This document shows positions 32,651 to 42,368 of a stretch of DNA of 57,061 bases, one piece after another. The stretch spans positions 1-57,061 of the forward strand of contig UQGM01000012.1 in assembly GCA_900540535.1 (NCBI GenBank), written 5' to 3'. A model generated the notes under the pieces. That model was given only the letters and a program-made list of their open reading frames with translations. It was not told the DNA's origin and ran no database searches. Each line of letters starts with the position of its first letter. Position 1 is the stretch's first letter. The position numbers were made by a program, and so were the translations under genes. Origin of the DNA: an uncultured Oscillospiraceae bacterium (GTDB lineage: Bacteria > Bacillota > Clostridia > Oscillospirales > Acutalibacteraceae).

Positions 32651-33973
32651 ATGAAAAACGATTTAACAATCGAGAAAGAAATAGGTGAATCTCTGCTTAA
32701 AAAGTGTTTTTACATTGATTTTGAGGTGCCTGAAAACACAGAAGAACTGCGTATCACCCATTCATGGCTGCCTAAAGAAAAAGGCAATCTGGACTTTGGT
32801 CTAATCGATCCCGACGGGATTCAGATTGGAGCCTCCGGCAATGTCAGACAGGACGTTATTATAAGCGAAAAATATTCTACACCGGGATATGATAAATGTA
32901 CTCCGAAAGCGGGAAAATGGAAAATCATAGTGGGCGTTGACCGTACAGTAGACGGTTTAAAAGCAATATATAATATAAGCTTTAAGAAAAAGAAAAAACG
33001 CTGGCTCAAAGGTGATACTCATCTTCATACCGTAAACAGTGACGGAAAATACACACCTGAAGAGCTGGTTGCAAAGGCCCAAAAGAAAAATCTTGATTAT
33101 ATTATTATCACCGACCACAATAACAGCGTTGCGGCTTACAATGATTATAATTATAAGGACATATTGGTAATAAAGGGATGTGAGCTGACTTCTTTCAGCG
33201 GACACATAAATTTCTGGGGTGTAAAACGTCCGTTTACTCTCCCCTACTGCGTAAATACATTTGAAGACTTTTTGCCGATTTACAATCAGGCTAAAGAAAA
33301 CGGAGCTATTATTTCTTTAAACCACCCTGAATGCAAGAACTGCGGCTGGCATATGCCAAGAGAAGGCTTCCACTTTGACTGCGTGGAGGTTTGGAACGGT
33401 CCTCAGAGAATAGACAATATGGAAGCTTTAAAATGGTGGCATTCCCTTTTGCTTCAGGGTAAAAAAATTGCCGCAGTTGGCGGCAGCGACTACCACAGGG
33501 ATTATTATATAACCGATCTTTTGGCTGTACCTACAACTGTTGTATGCGCTGATTCATGCACGTCTGATGATATTTTAAAAGCTCTTAAAAAGGGAAATTC
33601 ATACATAACTTCATCAGTAAACGGTCCGTCTCTTATTTTAAAGTGCGGAGATTCTATTCAGGGCGATACGGTTATGTTTAAAGAAAACCTCAAAGTAAAA
33701 ATCGAGGCTGAAAAGCTTAAAAGAAATGATACTGTTATAGTCTATGAAAACGACAGAATTGTTTACAGATACAAAGCAACAAAACCAGGAAGTCACTGCG
33801 CCGAAATAAAGGTAAGTGAAAAAGGATTTATAAGGGCGGAAATAATCAGCGAATATAAATCTATTAAAAAAATGGCTTACAAGCAGGCGATAAAATTTAT
33901 TTTCCCGCCAGATGCAGGACTCCCTGTTCCCCCATTTGCAAAATGTATAAGCAATCCCATTTATTTTGAATAA
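32651..33973 (+). CDS. PHP-domain metal-dependent phosphoesterase (CehA/McbA-like)
   Basis: A 440-residue protein. Residues 1-110 look like a beta-sandwich; the PHP domain follows with the metal ligands in KGDTHLHTVNSDGKYTPEEL, IITDHNN, LNHPE and GGSDYHRD. The C-terminal 110 residues are a further beta domain. There is no signal peptide, so it is cytoplasmic; it may hydrolyse a phosphoester of a sugar or nucleotide. I use the ATG at 32651 (GAGGA upstream) because an earlier ATG lies on the -10. It is divergent from the amino-sugar genes and could belong to the same pathway. Confidence 0.87.
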   Translation: MKNDLTIEKEIGESLLKKCFYIDFEVPENTEELRITHSWLPKEKGNLDFGLIDPDGIQIGASGNVRQDVIISEKYSTPGYDKCTPKAGKWKIIVGVDRTVDGLKAIYNISFKKKKKRWLKGDTHLHTVNSDGKYTPEELVAKAQKKNLDYIIITDHNNSVAAYNDYNYKDILVIKGCELTSFSGHINFWGVKRPFTLPYCVNTFEDFLPIYNQAKENGAIISLNHPECKNCGWHMPREGFHFDCVEVWNGPQRIDNMEALKWWHSLLLQGKKIAAVGGSDYHRDYYITDLLAVPTTVVCADSCTSDDILKALKKGNSYITSSVNGPSLILKCGDSIQGDTVMFKENLKVKIEAEKLKRNDTVIVYENDRIVYRYKATKPGSHCAEIKVSEKGFIRAEIISEYKSIKKMAYKQAIKFIFPPDAGLPVPPFAKCISNPIYFE

Positions 33974-33983
33974 ATAATAAAGC

Positions 33984-34028
33984 AAAGCTCTGTGCATTCC
34001 TTTAAAGGTGAATGTGCAGAGCTTTTTT
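33984..34028 (+). terminator. Terminator after the PHP gene
   Basis: AAAGCTCTGTGCATTC pairs with GAATGTGCAGAGCTTT with two non-canonical positions, followed by a T-run. Confidence 0.85.
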
Positions 34029-34051
34029 TAATATCTTAATTTTTATTTCAG

Positions 34052-34102
34052 TTGACTTTTGTCCGTAATCGGATTATAATATGCAACAGTCCGATTTCGG
34101 AC
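34052..34102 (+). promoter_or_regulatory. marR promoter with two palindromic operators
   Basis: TTGACT (34052), 17-base spacer, TATAAT (34075-34080). Two related palindromes flank the -10: GTCCGTAATCGGA in the spacer (34061-34073) and GTCCGATTTCGGAC just after the start point (34089-34102). Binding of a MarR dimer at either would block the polymerase, so autoregulation of the marR-MATE operon is likely. Confidence 0.75.
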
Positions 34103-34125
34103 AAAAAGCGTTAAGGGTGAATATT

Positions 34126-34608
34126 ATGGATAGTCAGCATTTACACGAAATTCTAATACGTTACAACCGCATATTTAAAGATACAGATAAAATATATCAC
34201 AATTTTGCAAAGAGCTGCGGTTTATCCGACTGTGCTTTTTGGATTTTATATCTTCTTCGTGAAACCGATACACAATACACTCAGGCGGACATATGCAATA
34301 TGCTTTATATGCCAAGGCAAACTGTAAACTCCGCTCTTAAAAATTTGCAAAAGGACGAATACATTTGCCTTACACAGGCTGAGAACAACAAAAAGAGCAA
34401 GATACTTGTTTTAACAGAAAAAGGCGAAGAACTTGCCAAAAACAGTGCGGATATGGTTTTGAAAGCAGAAATAAAAGTTCTCAGACAATTTTCTGAAAGT
34501 GAACTTGAAGTTTTTCTTTCACTGAGCGAAAAATACGCCCTTCTTCTTCGTAAAGAATATGAAGAAATTTCAGATTCCAATTTAAAAACAGGAAAGGAAC
34601 AAAAATGA
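34126..34608 (+). CDS. MarR-family transcriptional regulator
   Basis: A 160-residue winged-helix protein with the MarR layout: N-terminal helices, TQADICNMLYMPRQTVNSALKNLQKDEYI as the DNA-binding core (around residues 57-85), a beta wing (NNKKSKILVLTEKGEELA) and a C-terminal dimerisation helix. The ATG at 34126 has AAGGGTG upstream; the earlier ATG at 34081 lies at the transcription start. It overlaps the MATE transporter gene by four bases, so it most likely senses a toxic compound and controls its export. Confidence 0.9.
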   Translation: MDSQHLHEILIRYNRIFKDTDKIYHNFAKSCGLSDCAFWILYLLRETDTQYTQADICNMLYMPRQTVNSALKNLQKDEYICLTQAENNKKSKILVLTEKGEELAKNSADMVLKAEIKVLRQFSESELEVFLSLSEKYALLLRKEYEEISDSNLKTGKEQK

Positions 34609-35936
34609 GAATTCAGTTATCCGACCATTTTACATATAATAAACTTCTGAGATTTGTTTTTCCGTCGATTATCATGATGGTATTTACATCCATATACAGC
34701 GTTGTAGACGGACTTTTCGTATCAAATTTTGCAGGTAAAACAGCTTTTGCAGCGGTAAACCTCATAATGCCGGTACTGATGGGTATGGGCACTGTGGGAT
34801 TCCTCATAGGAACCGGCGGCAGCGCAGTTGTAGCGAAAACTCTCGGAGAAGGAAAACGTGAAAAGGCAAACGCCTATTTCTCCATGCTTATTTACGTTAC
34901 AATAGCTATCGGTGCTATTCTGACTGTAATTTCTTTTATTTTTATCCGTCCCATATCTGAGCTTTTAGGCGCTTCAGGTCAGATGCTCGATTACTGCGTT
35001 CTTTACGGCAGAATTTTAATCTCTTTTCAGACTGCGTTTATGCTCCAGTGCGCTTTTCAGAATTTCATGGTTGTTGCCGAAAAACCGAAGTTTGGGCTGT
35101 TGATCACAGTAGGTTCAGGGCTTACAAACATAATCCTTGACGCTTTGTTTGTGGCAGTTTTCAAATGGGGTATCGCAGGAGCCGCAGCGGCAACTGTTAT
35201 CAGTCAGGTAGTAGGCGCTGTTGTTCCAATTATCTATTTTTCCCGAAAAAATAACAGTCTCCTGCGCATTACAAAACCGATATTTGATTTTAAAATTCTC
35301 CTTAAAGTCTGCACCAACGGTTCATCTGAGCTTATGACAAATCTTTCGGCGTCACTGGTAAATATACTTTATAATTTTCAGCTGATGAAAATTGCCGGGG
35401 AAAACGGTGTAGCTGCATACGGCGTAATTATGTATGTTAATTTCATTTTCTCCGCCGTATATTTTGGCTATGCCATTGGCAGCGCTCCCGTTGTAAGCTT
35501 TAATTACGGAGCTGCCAACACTGATGAACTTAAAAATCTGTTCCGCAAAAGTCTCATCATCACCGGCTTATTTGGATTTTTAATGGTAACTTTTTCACAG
35601 CTATCCGCCTCTCCACTCGCCAAATGGTTTGTAGGATATGACGCTGAGCTTTTTGAGCTTACCGCTCACGGATTTAAAGTATATGCCATATCTTTCTTGA
35701 TAAGCGGATTCAATGTTTTCAGTTCAGCTTTCTTCACCGCACTCAATAACGGTGCTGTTTCAGCGGCAATAGCTTTTATGCGAACTCTTGTTTTCCAGCT
35801 CATTGCAATACTGGTGCTTCCCGTTCTTTTTGGTATCGACGGAGTATGGTTTGCAATTGTTGCTGCCGAACTTTCAGCCCTTATTGTAAGCATTATTTTC
35901 TTCATTGCAAAACGAAAGAAATATAAATACGCTTAA
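34605..35936 (+). CDS. MATE-family multidrug efflux transporter
   Basis: A 443-residue membrane protein with 12 helices of the MATE type: SIYSVVDGLFVSNFAG and GTGGSAVVAKTLGEG in helices 1-3, and the symmetric APVVSFNYGAAN in the second half. It exports cationic drugs or metabolites using Na+ or H+. The start overlaps the marR stop (ATGA). Confidence 0.93.
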   Translation: MRIQLSDHFTYNKLLRFVFPSIIMMVFTSIYSVVDGLFVSNFAGKTAFAAVNLIMPVLMGMGTVGFLIGTGGSAVVAKTLGEGKREKANAYFSMLIYVTIAIGAILTVISFIFIRPISELLGASGQMLDYCVLYGRILISFQTAFMLQCAFQNFMVVAEKPKFGLLITVGSGLTNIILDALFVAVFKWGIAGAAAATVISQVVGAVVPIIYFSRKNNSLLRITKPIFDFKILLKVCTNGSSELMTNLSASLVNILYNFQLMKIAGENGVAAYGVIMYVNFIFSAVYFGYAIGSAPVVSFNYGAANTDELKNLFRKSLIITGLFGFLMVTFSQLSASPLAKWFVGYDAELFELTAHGFKVYAISFLISGFNVFSSAFFTALNNGAVSAAIAFMRTLVFQLIAILVLPVLFGIDGVWFAIVAAELSALIVSIIFFIAKRKKYKYA

Positions 35937-35957
35937 ACTTAAAAACAGACAAAAACA

Positions 35958-36000
35958 AAGAGGATATTTGACTGCATTAACTGCTTTCAAATATCCTCTT
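35958..36000. terminator. Bidirectional terminator between MATE and carB
   Basis: AAGAGGATATTTGA pairs with TCAAATATCCTCTT around a 15-base loop between convergent genes. Confidence 0.85.
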
Positions 36001-36030
36001 AAATTTTACCGATTAAATTTCAGATTTAAT

Positions 36031-39000
36031 TTATGCGTCGATTGTAGATATTCCGAGAGTGATCTCTTCAAGGACTTCCAGAAGTACCCTTACAGTATCG
36101 AGAGCTGTAAATACAGTTACATTATTCTGTACGGCGCAGCTGCGGATTGCTCCTCCATCCACAATTTTATCTTCTGAAAGCACCGCACGGGTATTTATAA
36201 CATAAGTTACATATCCCTGACGGATTGAGTCGAGAATATCTGTTGAGCCTTCGCTTATCTTTTTTCTTACTCTCGTTTTAATACCGTTTTCTTTAAGGAA
36301 TTTAGCTGTTCCCTCAGTGGCTTCTATATTGAATCCAAGGTTATAGAAGCGTCTGATAAGAGGAAGTGCTTCTTCCTTATCATCATCGGCTATTGTGGCG
36401 AATACTGTTCCGTAATTCTGAATCTTTACTCCGGAAGCCTGTAGAGCTTTGTAAAGGGCACGGGTAAGCTTGTTATCATAGCCGATTGCCTCTCCTGTTG
36501 ACTTCATTTCAGGAGAAAGATATGCATCAAGTCCGCTGAGCTTTGAGAAAGAGAATGCCGGAGCTTTTACATACCATCTATTCTTTTCGGCTGGATAAAG
36601 CTCTGTAAAGCCCTGCTCTTTAAGGCTCTTGCCAAGGATAACAAGAGTTGCTATATCTGCAAGAGAGTATCCGGTAGCCTTTGAAAGGAAAGGAACAGTT
36701 CTCGAAGAACGTGGGTTAACCTCGATAATAAATACATCTTCGTTCTGGTCTACGATAAACTGTATATTGTAAAGACCTACAATGCCTATTCCGAGGCCGA
36801 GTTTCTTTGTATAGTCAAGGATTGTATCCTTAACCTTCTGGGATATACTGAATGACGGATAAACGCTGATTGAGTCGCCGGAATGTACGCCGGTACGCTC
36901 AACAAGCTCCATGATACCGGGAACAAATACATCCTTGCCGTCACAGATTGCGTCTACCTCTACCTCTTTACCCATGATGTATTTATCAACAAGCACAGGT
37001 TTATCCTCGTCGATTTCAACGGCAGTTTTAAGGTAGTGGCGAAGCTGATTTTCACTTGCAACAATCTGCATTGCTCGTCCGCCGAGAACAAAGCTGGGTC
37101 TTACAAGCACAGGGAAGCCGATTCTCTTTGCGGCATTTATACCGTCCTCAATATTTGTAACAGCCTGTCCCTTTGGCTGAGGAATATTAAGGTCGGAAAG
37201 AAGCTTTTCAAAAGAGTCTCTGTTCTCTGCCTTTTCAATGGCGTCACAGTCGGTTCCGATAATCTTTACTCCCCGCTCCATAAGAGGCTGCGCAAGGTTA
37301 ATGGCTGTCTGTCCGCCGAGAGATGCTATAACTCCCTCAGGCTTTTCGAGAGCGATAATATTCATTACGTCCTCTGTGCACAAGGGCTCGAAATAGAGTT
37401 TATCAGAAGTTGTATAGTCTGTTGAAACAGTTTCGGGGTTATTGTTGATGATGATAGCCTCATAGCCTGCGTGTTTAATTGTCTTTACAGCGTGAACGGT
37501 AGAATAATCGAACTCAACGCCCTGACCGATTCTGATAGGTCCTGAGCCCAGAACTACAACCTTTTTCTTATCGGAAACAATGGATTCGTTTTCCTCTTCA
37601 TAAGTCGAATAGAAATAAGGAATGTAGCTTTCAAACTCGGAAGCGCAGGTATCAATCATCTTATAGACAGGGAAAATTCCCTTTTCTTTTCTCATGGCGA
37701 AAATATCGGTTTCGCTCATGTTCCAGAGATAAGCTATCTCTTTATCAGAGAAGCCCATTCTCTTTGCTTCGTAAAGGACGGATTCGTCTTTTGGAGCTGC
37801 TTTAATCTTTTCCTCTTCATCGGTTATATTTTTAAGCTTTCTGAGGAAAATCATATCTATCTTTGTAGCTTTGGAGATTTCCTCTTCCTTTACTCCCAGA
37901 CGGAGAAGCTGTGCTATGGCATATATACGGTCATCAGTGCCGAGCTTAATGTATTCCATAAGTTCTTCGGCAGTGTAAGAATCAAACTTAGCCATATAGA
38001 GGTGGTAAACACCGATTTCAAGTGAACGTATTCCTTTTAAAAGGCTTTCTTCTATTGTTCTGCCGACACTCATTATTTCACCGGTAGCCTTCATCTGAGT
38101 TCCGAGGCTGTTGTTGGCATCGGTGAATTTATCAAAGGGGAAACGAGGCATCTTTGTAACCACATAGTCGAGAGTAGGCTCAAAGGATGCGGGAGTATTG
38201 GCAAGCTGGATTTCATCAAGGGTCATGCCGACGCTGATTTTTGCCGAAACACGGGCAATCGGGTATCCGCTTGCCTTTGAAGCAAGAGCAGATGAACGTG
38301 AAACACGGGGGTTAACCTCGATGAGGTAATACTGGAATGAATTGGGATCAAGGGCAAACTGTACGTTGCATCCGCCCTGAATTTTAAGGGCTCTGATTAT
38401 TTTAAGAGCACTGTCTCTGAGCATATGGTACTCTTTATTTGTAAGAGTCTGAGAAGGACAGACAACTATTGAGTCACCGGTGTGAATACCAACAGGATCA
38501 AGGTTTTCCATGTTACAGATTGTAATTGCGGTATCGTTTGCGTCACGCATTACTTCATACTCAATTTCCTTAAAGCCCTTTATGCTCTTTTCAACAAGCA
38601 CCTGATGAACAGGAGAAAGTGAAAGAGCGTTTTTCATAACTGTTCTGAACTCTTCTTCATTATCGGCAAATCCGCCGCCTGTTCCGCCCAAAGTGAAAGC
38701 GGGACGAAGTACAACGGGATAACCTATCTTTTCAGCGGCTTCAAGTCCCTCTTCCATGGAGTTTGCTATCATGGAGGGAAGCACAGGCTCTCCGAGGCTT
38801 TCGCAAAGCTCCTTGAAAAGCTCTCTGTCCTCAGCCTGTTCGATACTGTTAACGTCAGTTCCCAGAAGCTCTACACGGCATTCTTTTAAAATACCCTTCT
38901 TTTCAAGCTGAACTGCAAGGTTGAGTCCTGTCTGTCCGCCGATACCGGGGACTATTGCATCGGGACGCTCATAGCGCAGTATTCTCGCAACATATTCAAG

Positions 39001-39210
39001 GGTAAGAGGCTCCATATATACCTTATCGGCAATGGAGGTATCAGTCATAATGGTGGCGGGGTTAGAGTTGCACAAAACAACCTCATATCCCTCTTCCTTA
39101 AGGGCAAGACAAGCCTGTGTGCCTGCATAGTCAAACTCGGCAGCCTGTCCGATAACAATAGGTCCTGAACCTATAACAAGTATCTTTTTAAGGTCGGTTC
39201 TTTTAGGCAT
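36031..39210 (-). CDS. carB: Carbamoyl phosphate synthase large subunit
   Basis: A 1059-residue protein of normal length with the two homologous ATP-grasp halves: GSGPIVIGQAAEFDYAGTQA at the start and GSGPIRIGQGVEFDYSTVHA in the second half, each with its ATP-grasp signature (VEVNPRVSRSSALASKA, EVNPRSSRTVPFLSKA). The C-terminal 130 residues are the MGS-like allosteric domain that binds UMP and ornithine in other bacteria. It makes carbamoyl phosphate for pyrimidines and arginine. It overlaps carA by eight bases. Confidence 0.97.
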   Translation of the reverse strand: MPKRTDLKKILVIGSGPIVIGQAAEFDYAGTQACLALKEEGYEVVLCNSNPATIMTDTSIADKVYMEPLTLEYVARILRYERPDAIVPGIGGQTGLNLAVQLEKKGILKECRVELLGTDVNSIEQAEDRELFKELCESLGEPVLPSMIANSMEEGLEAAEKIGYPVVLRPAFTLGGTGGGFADNEEEFRTVMKNALSLSPVHQVLVEKSIKGFKEIEYEVMRDANDTAITICNMENLDPVGIHTGDSIVVCPSQTLTNKEYHMLRDSALKIIRALKIQGGCNVQFALDPNSFQYYLIEVNPRVSRSSALASKASGYPIARVSAKISVGMTLDEIQLANTPASFEPTLDYVVTKMPRFPFDKFTDANNSLGTQMKATGEIMSVGRTIEESLLKGIRSLEIGVYHLYMAKFDSYTAEELMEYIKLGTDDRIYAIAQLLRLGVKEEEISKATKIDMIFLRKLKNITDEEEKIKAAPKDESVLYEAKRMGFSDKEIAYLWNMSETDIFAMRKEKGIFPVYKMIDTCASEFESYIPYFYSTYEEENESIVSDKKKVVVLGSGPIRIGQGVEFDYSTVHAVKTIKHAGYEAIIINNNPETVSTDYTTSDKLYFEPLCTEDVMNIIALEKPEGVIASLGGQTAINLAQPLMERGVKIIGTDCDAIEKAENRDSFEKLLSDLNIPQPKGQAVTNIEDGINAAKRIGFPVLVRPSFVLGGRAMQIVASENQLRHYLKTAVEIDEDKPVLVDKYIMGKEVEVDAICDGKDVFVPGIMELVERTGVHSGDSISVYPSFSISQKVKDTILDYTKKLGLGIGIVGLYNIQFIVDQNEDVFIIEVNPRSSRTVPFLSKATGYSLADIATLVILGKSLKEQGFTELYPAEKNRWYVKAPAFSFSKLSGLDAYLSPEMKSTGEAIGYDNKLTRALYKALQASGVKIQNYGTVFATIADDDKEEALPLIRRFYNLGFNIEATEGTAKFLKENGIKTRVRKKISEGSTDILDSIRQGYVTYVINTRAVLSEDKIVDGGAIRSCAVQNNVTVFTALDTVRVLLEVLEEITLGISTIDA

Positions 39211-40300
39211 TCTCTTTCGCCTCCTTCATCATGTTTATAAAGCGGTCAAACAGATATGCGCTGTCCTGTGGTCCCGGTGCACTCTCCGGGTGGTACTGAA
39301 CGCTGTATATTCTGTCTTTAACGCACTCTACACCCTCAACGGTTGAATCAAGAATATTGATATGTGTTACTGTAAGAGGAGTGCCTTTAAGGCTTTCAGT
39401 ATCAACGGCATAGGAGTGGTTCTGGGAGGTGATTTCTATTTTTCCCGTAAGAAGATTTTTTACCGGGTGGTTTCCTCCTCTGTGGCCGAATTTAAGCTTA
39501 TATGTGCTTGCTCCGTATGAAAGGGAGATTATCTGATGACCGAGGCATATACCGAAAATCGGATATTTTCCGTGAAGAGCTTTTATGGTCTCAATAACCG
39601 GAACTGCGTCTGTAGGGTCTCCCGGTCCGTTTGAAATAAACACTCCGTCGGGACTGAGTGTTTCTATCTCATCAGCGGAGGTATTCCACGGAACCACCGT
39701 AACATCACATCCCCTTGCACAAAGGGAACGGACTATATTGAGCTTCATTCCGCAGTCGATTGCCACAACCTTGAATGTTCCTTCCTCGCTCTTAGCAAGC
39801 CAAGGCTCCTTGCAGCTTACCTTTGATACTGCATCATGGGGTATATCGGTCTTTGACAAAATCTCAAGAGCCTCAGAAACCGGTGTATCTGCATCGGTGA
39901 TATAAGCCTTGCGGCTTCCGTAATCCCTTATTGAACGGGTGAGCTTACGGGTATCAATGCCGTAAACTCCGGGAATATTATATTCCTTCATTACCTCGCC
40001 AAGGGTCTTTGCACTTCTGAAATTTGAGGGGAAATCATTATACTCTCTGACCACCAAAGCTCCAATGGTGGGAGTTTTTGTTTCATAGTCGTCATCTGCC
40101 ATACCGTAATTACCTATAAGGGGATAAGTCATAACAACTGCCTGATAGGTATAAGACGGGTCTGAGATAATCTCCTGATAGCCGACCATGGAGGTGTTGA
40201 ATACTATTTCGGTGACTTTATTGCAGTCTGCACCAAAGCCGTATCCGTAATATTCTGAACCATCCTCTAAAATAATCTTTTTGTTAAAATTCCTCTCCAT
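39203..40300 (-). CDS. carA: Carbamoyl phosphate synthase small subunit
   Basis: A 365-residue protein: the N-terminal CPSase small domain (LEDGSEYYGYGFG, FNTSMVGYQEIISDPSYT) and a class I glutamine amidotransferase domain with the nucleophile in GICLGHQ and the His-Glu pair in QYHPESAPGP. It feeds ammonia from glutamine to CarB. GGAGGTG precedes the ATG. A TATAAT-like -10 stands near 40352 on the minus strand with a weak -35; I see no PyrR-binding leader or UMP attenuator. Confidence 0.97.
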   Translation of the reverse strand: MERNFNKKIILEDGSEYYGYGFGADCNKVTEIVFNTSMVGYQEIISDPSYTYQAVVMTYPLIGNYGMADDDYETKTPTIGALVVREYNDFPSNFRSAKTLGEVMKEYNIPGVYGIDTRKLTRSIRDYGSRKAYITDADTPVSEALEILSKTDIPHDAVSKVSCKEPWLAKSEEGTFKVVAIDCGMKLNIVRSLCARGCDVTVVPWNTSADEIETLSPDGVFISNGPGDPTDAVPVIETIKALHGKYPIFGICLGHQIISLSYGASTYKLKFGHRGGNHPVKNLLTGKIEITSQNHSYAVDTESLKGTPLTVTHINILDSTVEGVECVKDRIYSVQYHPESAPGPQDSAYLFDRFINMMKEAKENA

Positions 40301-40407
40301 TTTTTCACCTCCGGGTATTTTCGCATCCGCTTGATTTACATTTTTCTTAATATTATAACATCAGTTATGCCATTAATTAAACGTGAAAATGTAAATTTAT
40401 TTAAATC

Positions 40408-41943
40408 TTACTCCCATTCCACTGTGGCGGGAGGCTTACTTGTTATATCATAAACCACTCGGTTTATACTGCGAACCTCATTTGTAATACGGCTGCTTGC
40501 CTTTTCAAGAACATCATAGGGAAGCCTTGTCCAGTCAACTGTCATAAAGTCATCGGTGTTTACAGCTCTGAGAGCAACGGTGTAGCCATAGGTTCTTGCA
40601 TCACCCATTACGCCTACACTTCTGTTTCCTGTAAGCACTGCAAAATACTGGCTTATATCTCTTTCAAGACCTGCCGCTGCTATTTCTTCACGGAAAATAG
40701 CATCTGCATCCTGAAGCACCTGAAGCTTCTCCGCAGTAATCTCTCCTATGATTCTCACTGCAAGTCCCGGTCCCGGGAACGGCTGACGCCATACAAGATC
40801 ATGGGGAATACCAAGCTGCTCTCCAGCTGCTCGTACTTCATCCTTAAACAGATCACGTAAAGGCTCAACTATCTCATCAAAATCTATTACGTCGGGAAGT
40901 CCGCCTACATTGTGGTGACTCTTAATAACTGAGGCATCTCCCGCTCCGCTCTCTATTACATCAGGATAAATGGTTCCCTGTACAAGACAGTGTACCTTTC
41001 CTATCTTCTTTGCTTCCTCTTCAAAAACTCGTATGAACTCATTACCTATAATTTTACGCTTTTCTTCGGGCTCTACGACTCCTGCAAGCTTTTCGAGAAA
41101 ACGCTGCTGAGCATTTACTCTTATAATATTCATATTAAAGGTTTCTTTAAATGTCTTTTCTACATAGTCTCCCTCATTTTTACGAAGCAGACCGTGGTCG
41201 ACAAATACGCAGGTAAGATTATCCCCTATGGCTTTATGGAGAAGCACTGCTGCAACAGAGGAATCAACTCCGCCGCTAAGAGCACAGAGCACTTTTTTGC
41301 CCGCAAGGTATTTTTTATACTTTTCAACGGAAGCGCTGACAAAATCAGCCATATTCCAGTCGCCTTTACAGCCGCACACGGAGAAAAGGAAATTGTGAAG
41401 CATCTGCTTTCCGTATTCTGTATGAGTGACCTCAGGATGGAACTGCACACCGTAAAGACTGCGTTTTGCATCCTCCATAGCTGCACAGGGACAGTTATCG
41501 GTTGTAGCCGTAACTTTAAAAGAAGCCGGCACCTCTTTAACATAATCAGTGTGGCTCATCCAGCATATACTTTCCTTATCAACATCTTTAAAAAGTACGC
41601 TTTCACCTGCATAAAGCTTCACTTTGCCGTATTCGCTTATGCTTCCTGCACTGCAAATCTCTCCGCCGCCCATATATGCCATAAGCTGGCATCCGTAGCA
41701 TATACCGAGAATCGGAACACCTATATCGAGAATTTCAGATGTATAGTGCGGTGAAGTTTCCTCATATACGCTGTTTGGTCCTCCTGTAAAAATTATTCCC
41801 TTATACCCTGCCTTTACTATTTCTTCAAGGGGTGTTTTATAGGATTTCACTTCGGCATAAACATTCAGTTCTCGCACACGTCGTGCAATCAGCTGATTAT
41901 ACTGTCCGCCAAAATCAAGCACAAGTATTTTATCCAAATCCAT
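40408..41943 (-). CDS. guaA: GMP synthase (glutamine-hydrolysing)
   Basis: A 511-residue GuaA: N-terminal amidotransferase with GICYGCQLMAY and QFHPEVTHT, the PP-loop ATP pyrophosphatase motif LSGGVDSSV, and the C-terminal dimerisation domain ending in RVVYDITSKPPATVEWE. It converts XMP to GMP. I prefer the ATG at 41943 (AAAGG four bases upstream); a GTG at 41955 would add four residues but has no ribosome binding site. No purine riboswitch core is visible upstream. Confidence 0.96.
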   Translation of the reverse strand: MDLDKILVLDFGGQYNQLIARRVRELNVYAEVKSYKTPLEEIVKAGYKGIIFTGGPNSVYEETSPHYTSEILDIGVPILGICYGCQLMAYMGGGEICSAGSISEYGKVKLYAGESVLFKDVDKESICWMSHTDYVKEVPASFKVTATTDNCPCAAMEDAKRSLYGVQFHPEVTHTEYGKQMLHNFLFSVCGCKGDWNMADFVSASVEKYKKYLAGKKVLCALSGGVDSSVAAVLLHKAIGDNLTCVFVDHGLLRKNEGDYVEKTFKETFNMNIIRVNAQQRFLEKLAGVVEPEEKRKIIGNEFIRVFEEEAKKIGKVHCLVQGTIYPDVIESGAGDASVIKSHHNVGGLPDVIDFDEIVEPLRDLFKDEVRAAGEQLGIPHDLVWRQPFPGPGLAVRIIGEITAEKLQVLQDADAIFREEIAAAGLERDISQYFAVLTGNRSVGVMGDARTYGYTVALRAVNTDDFMTVDWTRLPYDVLEKASSRITNEVRSINRVVYDITSKPPATVEWE

Positions 41944-42368
41944 TCCGCCTTTCACAAGTGTAATATATTCCGGTCATTATTTTAATCCAAAACGGCTCCA
42001 TATTCAATAAATTTATTTTTCTTTTCCAAACAGATGATCCCTGCACACTTCATCAGTGTTTTTTCTGTTAATAATGCCACTATAATTTCTCTGCAAAACA
42101 TTAATTTTCTTTAAAAATAAAATTACACGTCTAAGCCCTCATAATTGCCTTGATTTAAAAGGCAATCCATGTTACAATATTTTACACATTTATTAATATG
42201 TATTTGCTCAGTGAAATTCTTATAAAGAAATTTGCCGTCTGTGCATAAATGCGCCAGATACATTCTGATTTCTCTGAGCTTTATTTTATGTTCTTAATTT
42301 TTCCTAAGTCATTTAAGACTGCGAAAAATACAGATATAAGCATAAATTTTAAGGAAGGAATGGATTAA
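41944..42368. other. Intergenic region between guaA and the GPH transporter
   Basis: About 425 AT-rich bases between divergent genes. A short inverted repeat, ATTGCCTT/AAGGCAAT (42144-42166), stands alone and could be an operator. I see no clear sigma-A promoter for the transporter, only weak AT-rich hexamers, and no RNA gene. Confidence 0.5.

Noticed and set aside
41944..42368. Purine riboswitch before guaA
   Set aside because: No three-way junction core or conserved loop sequence could be found on the minus strand.
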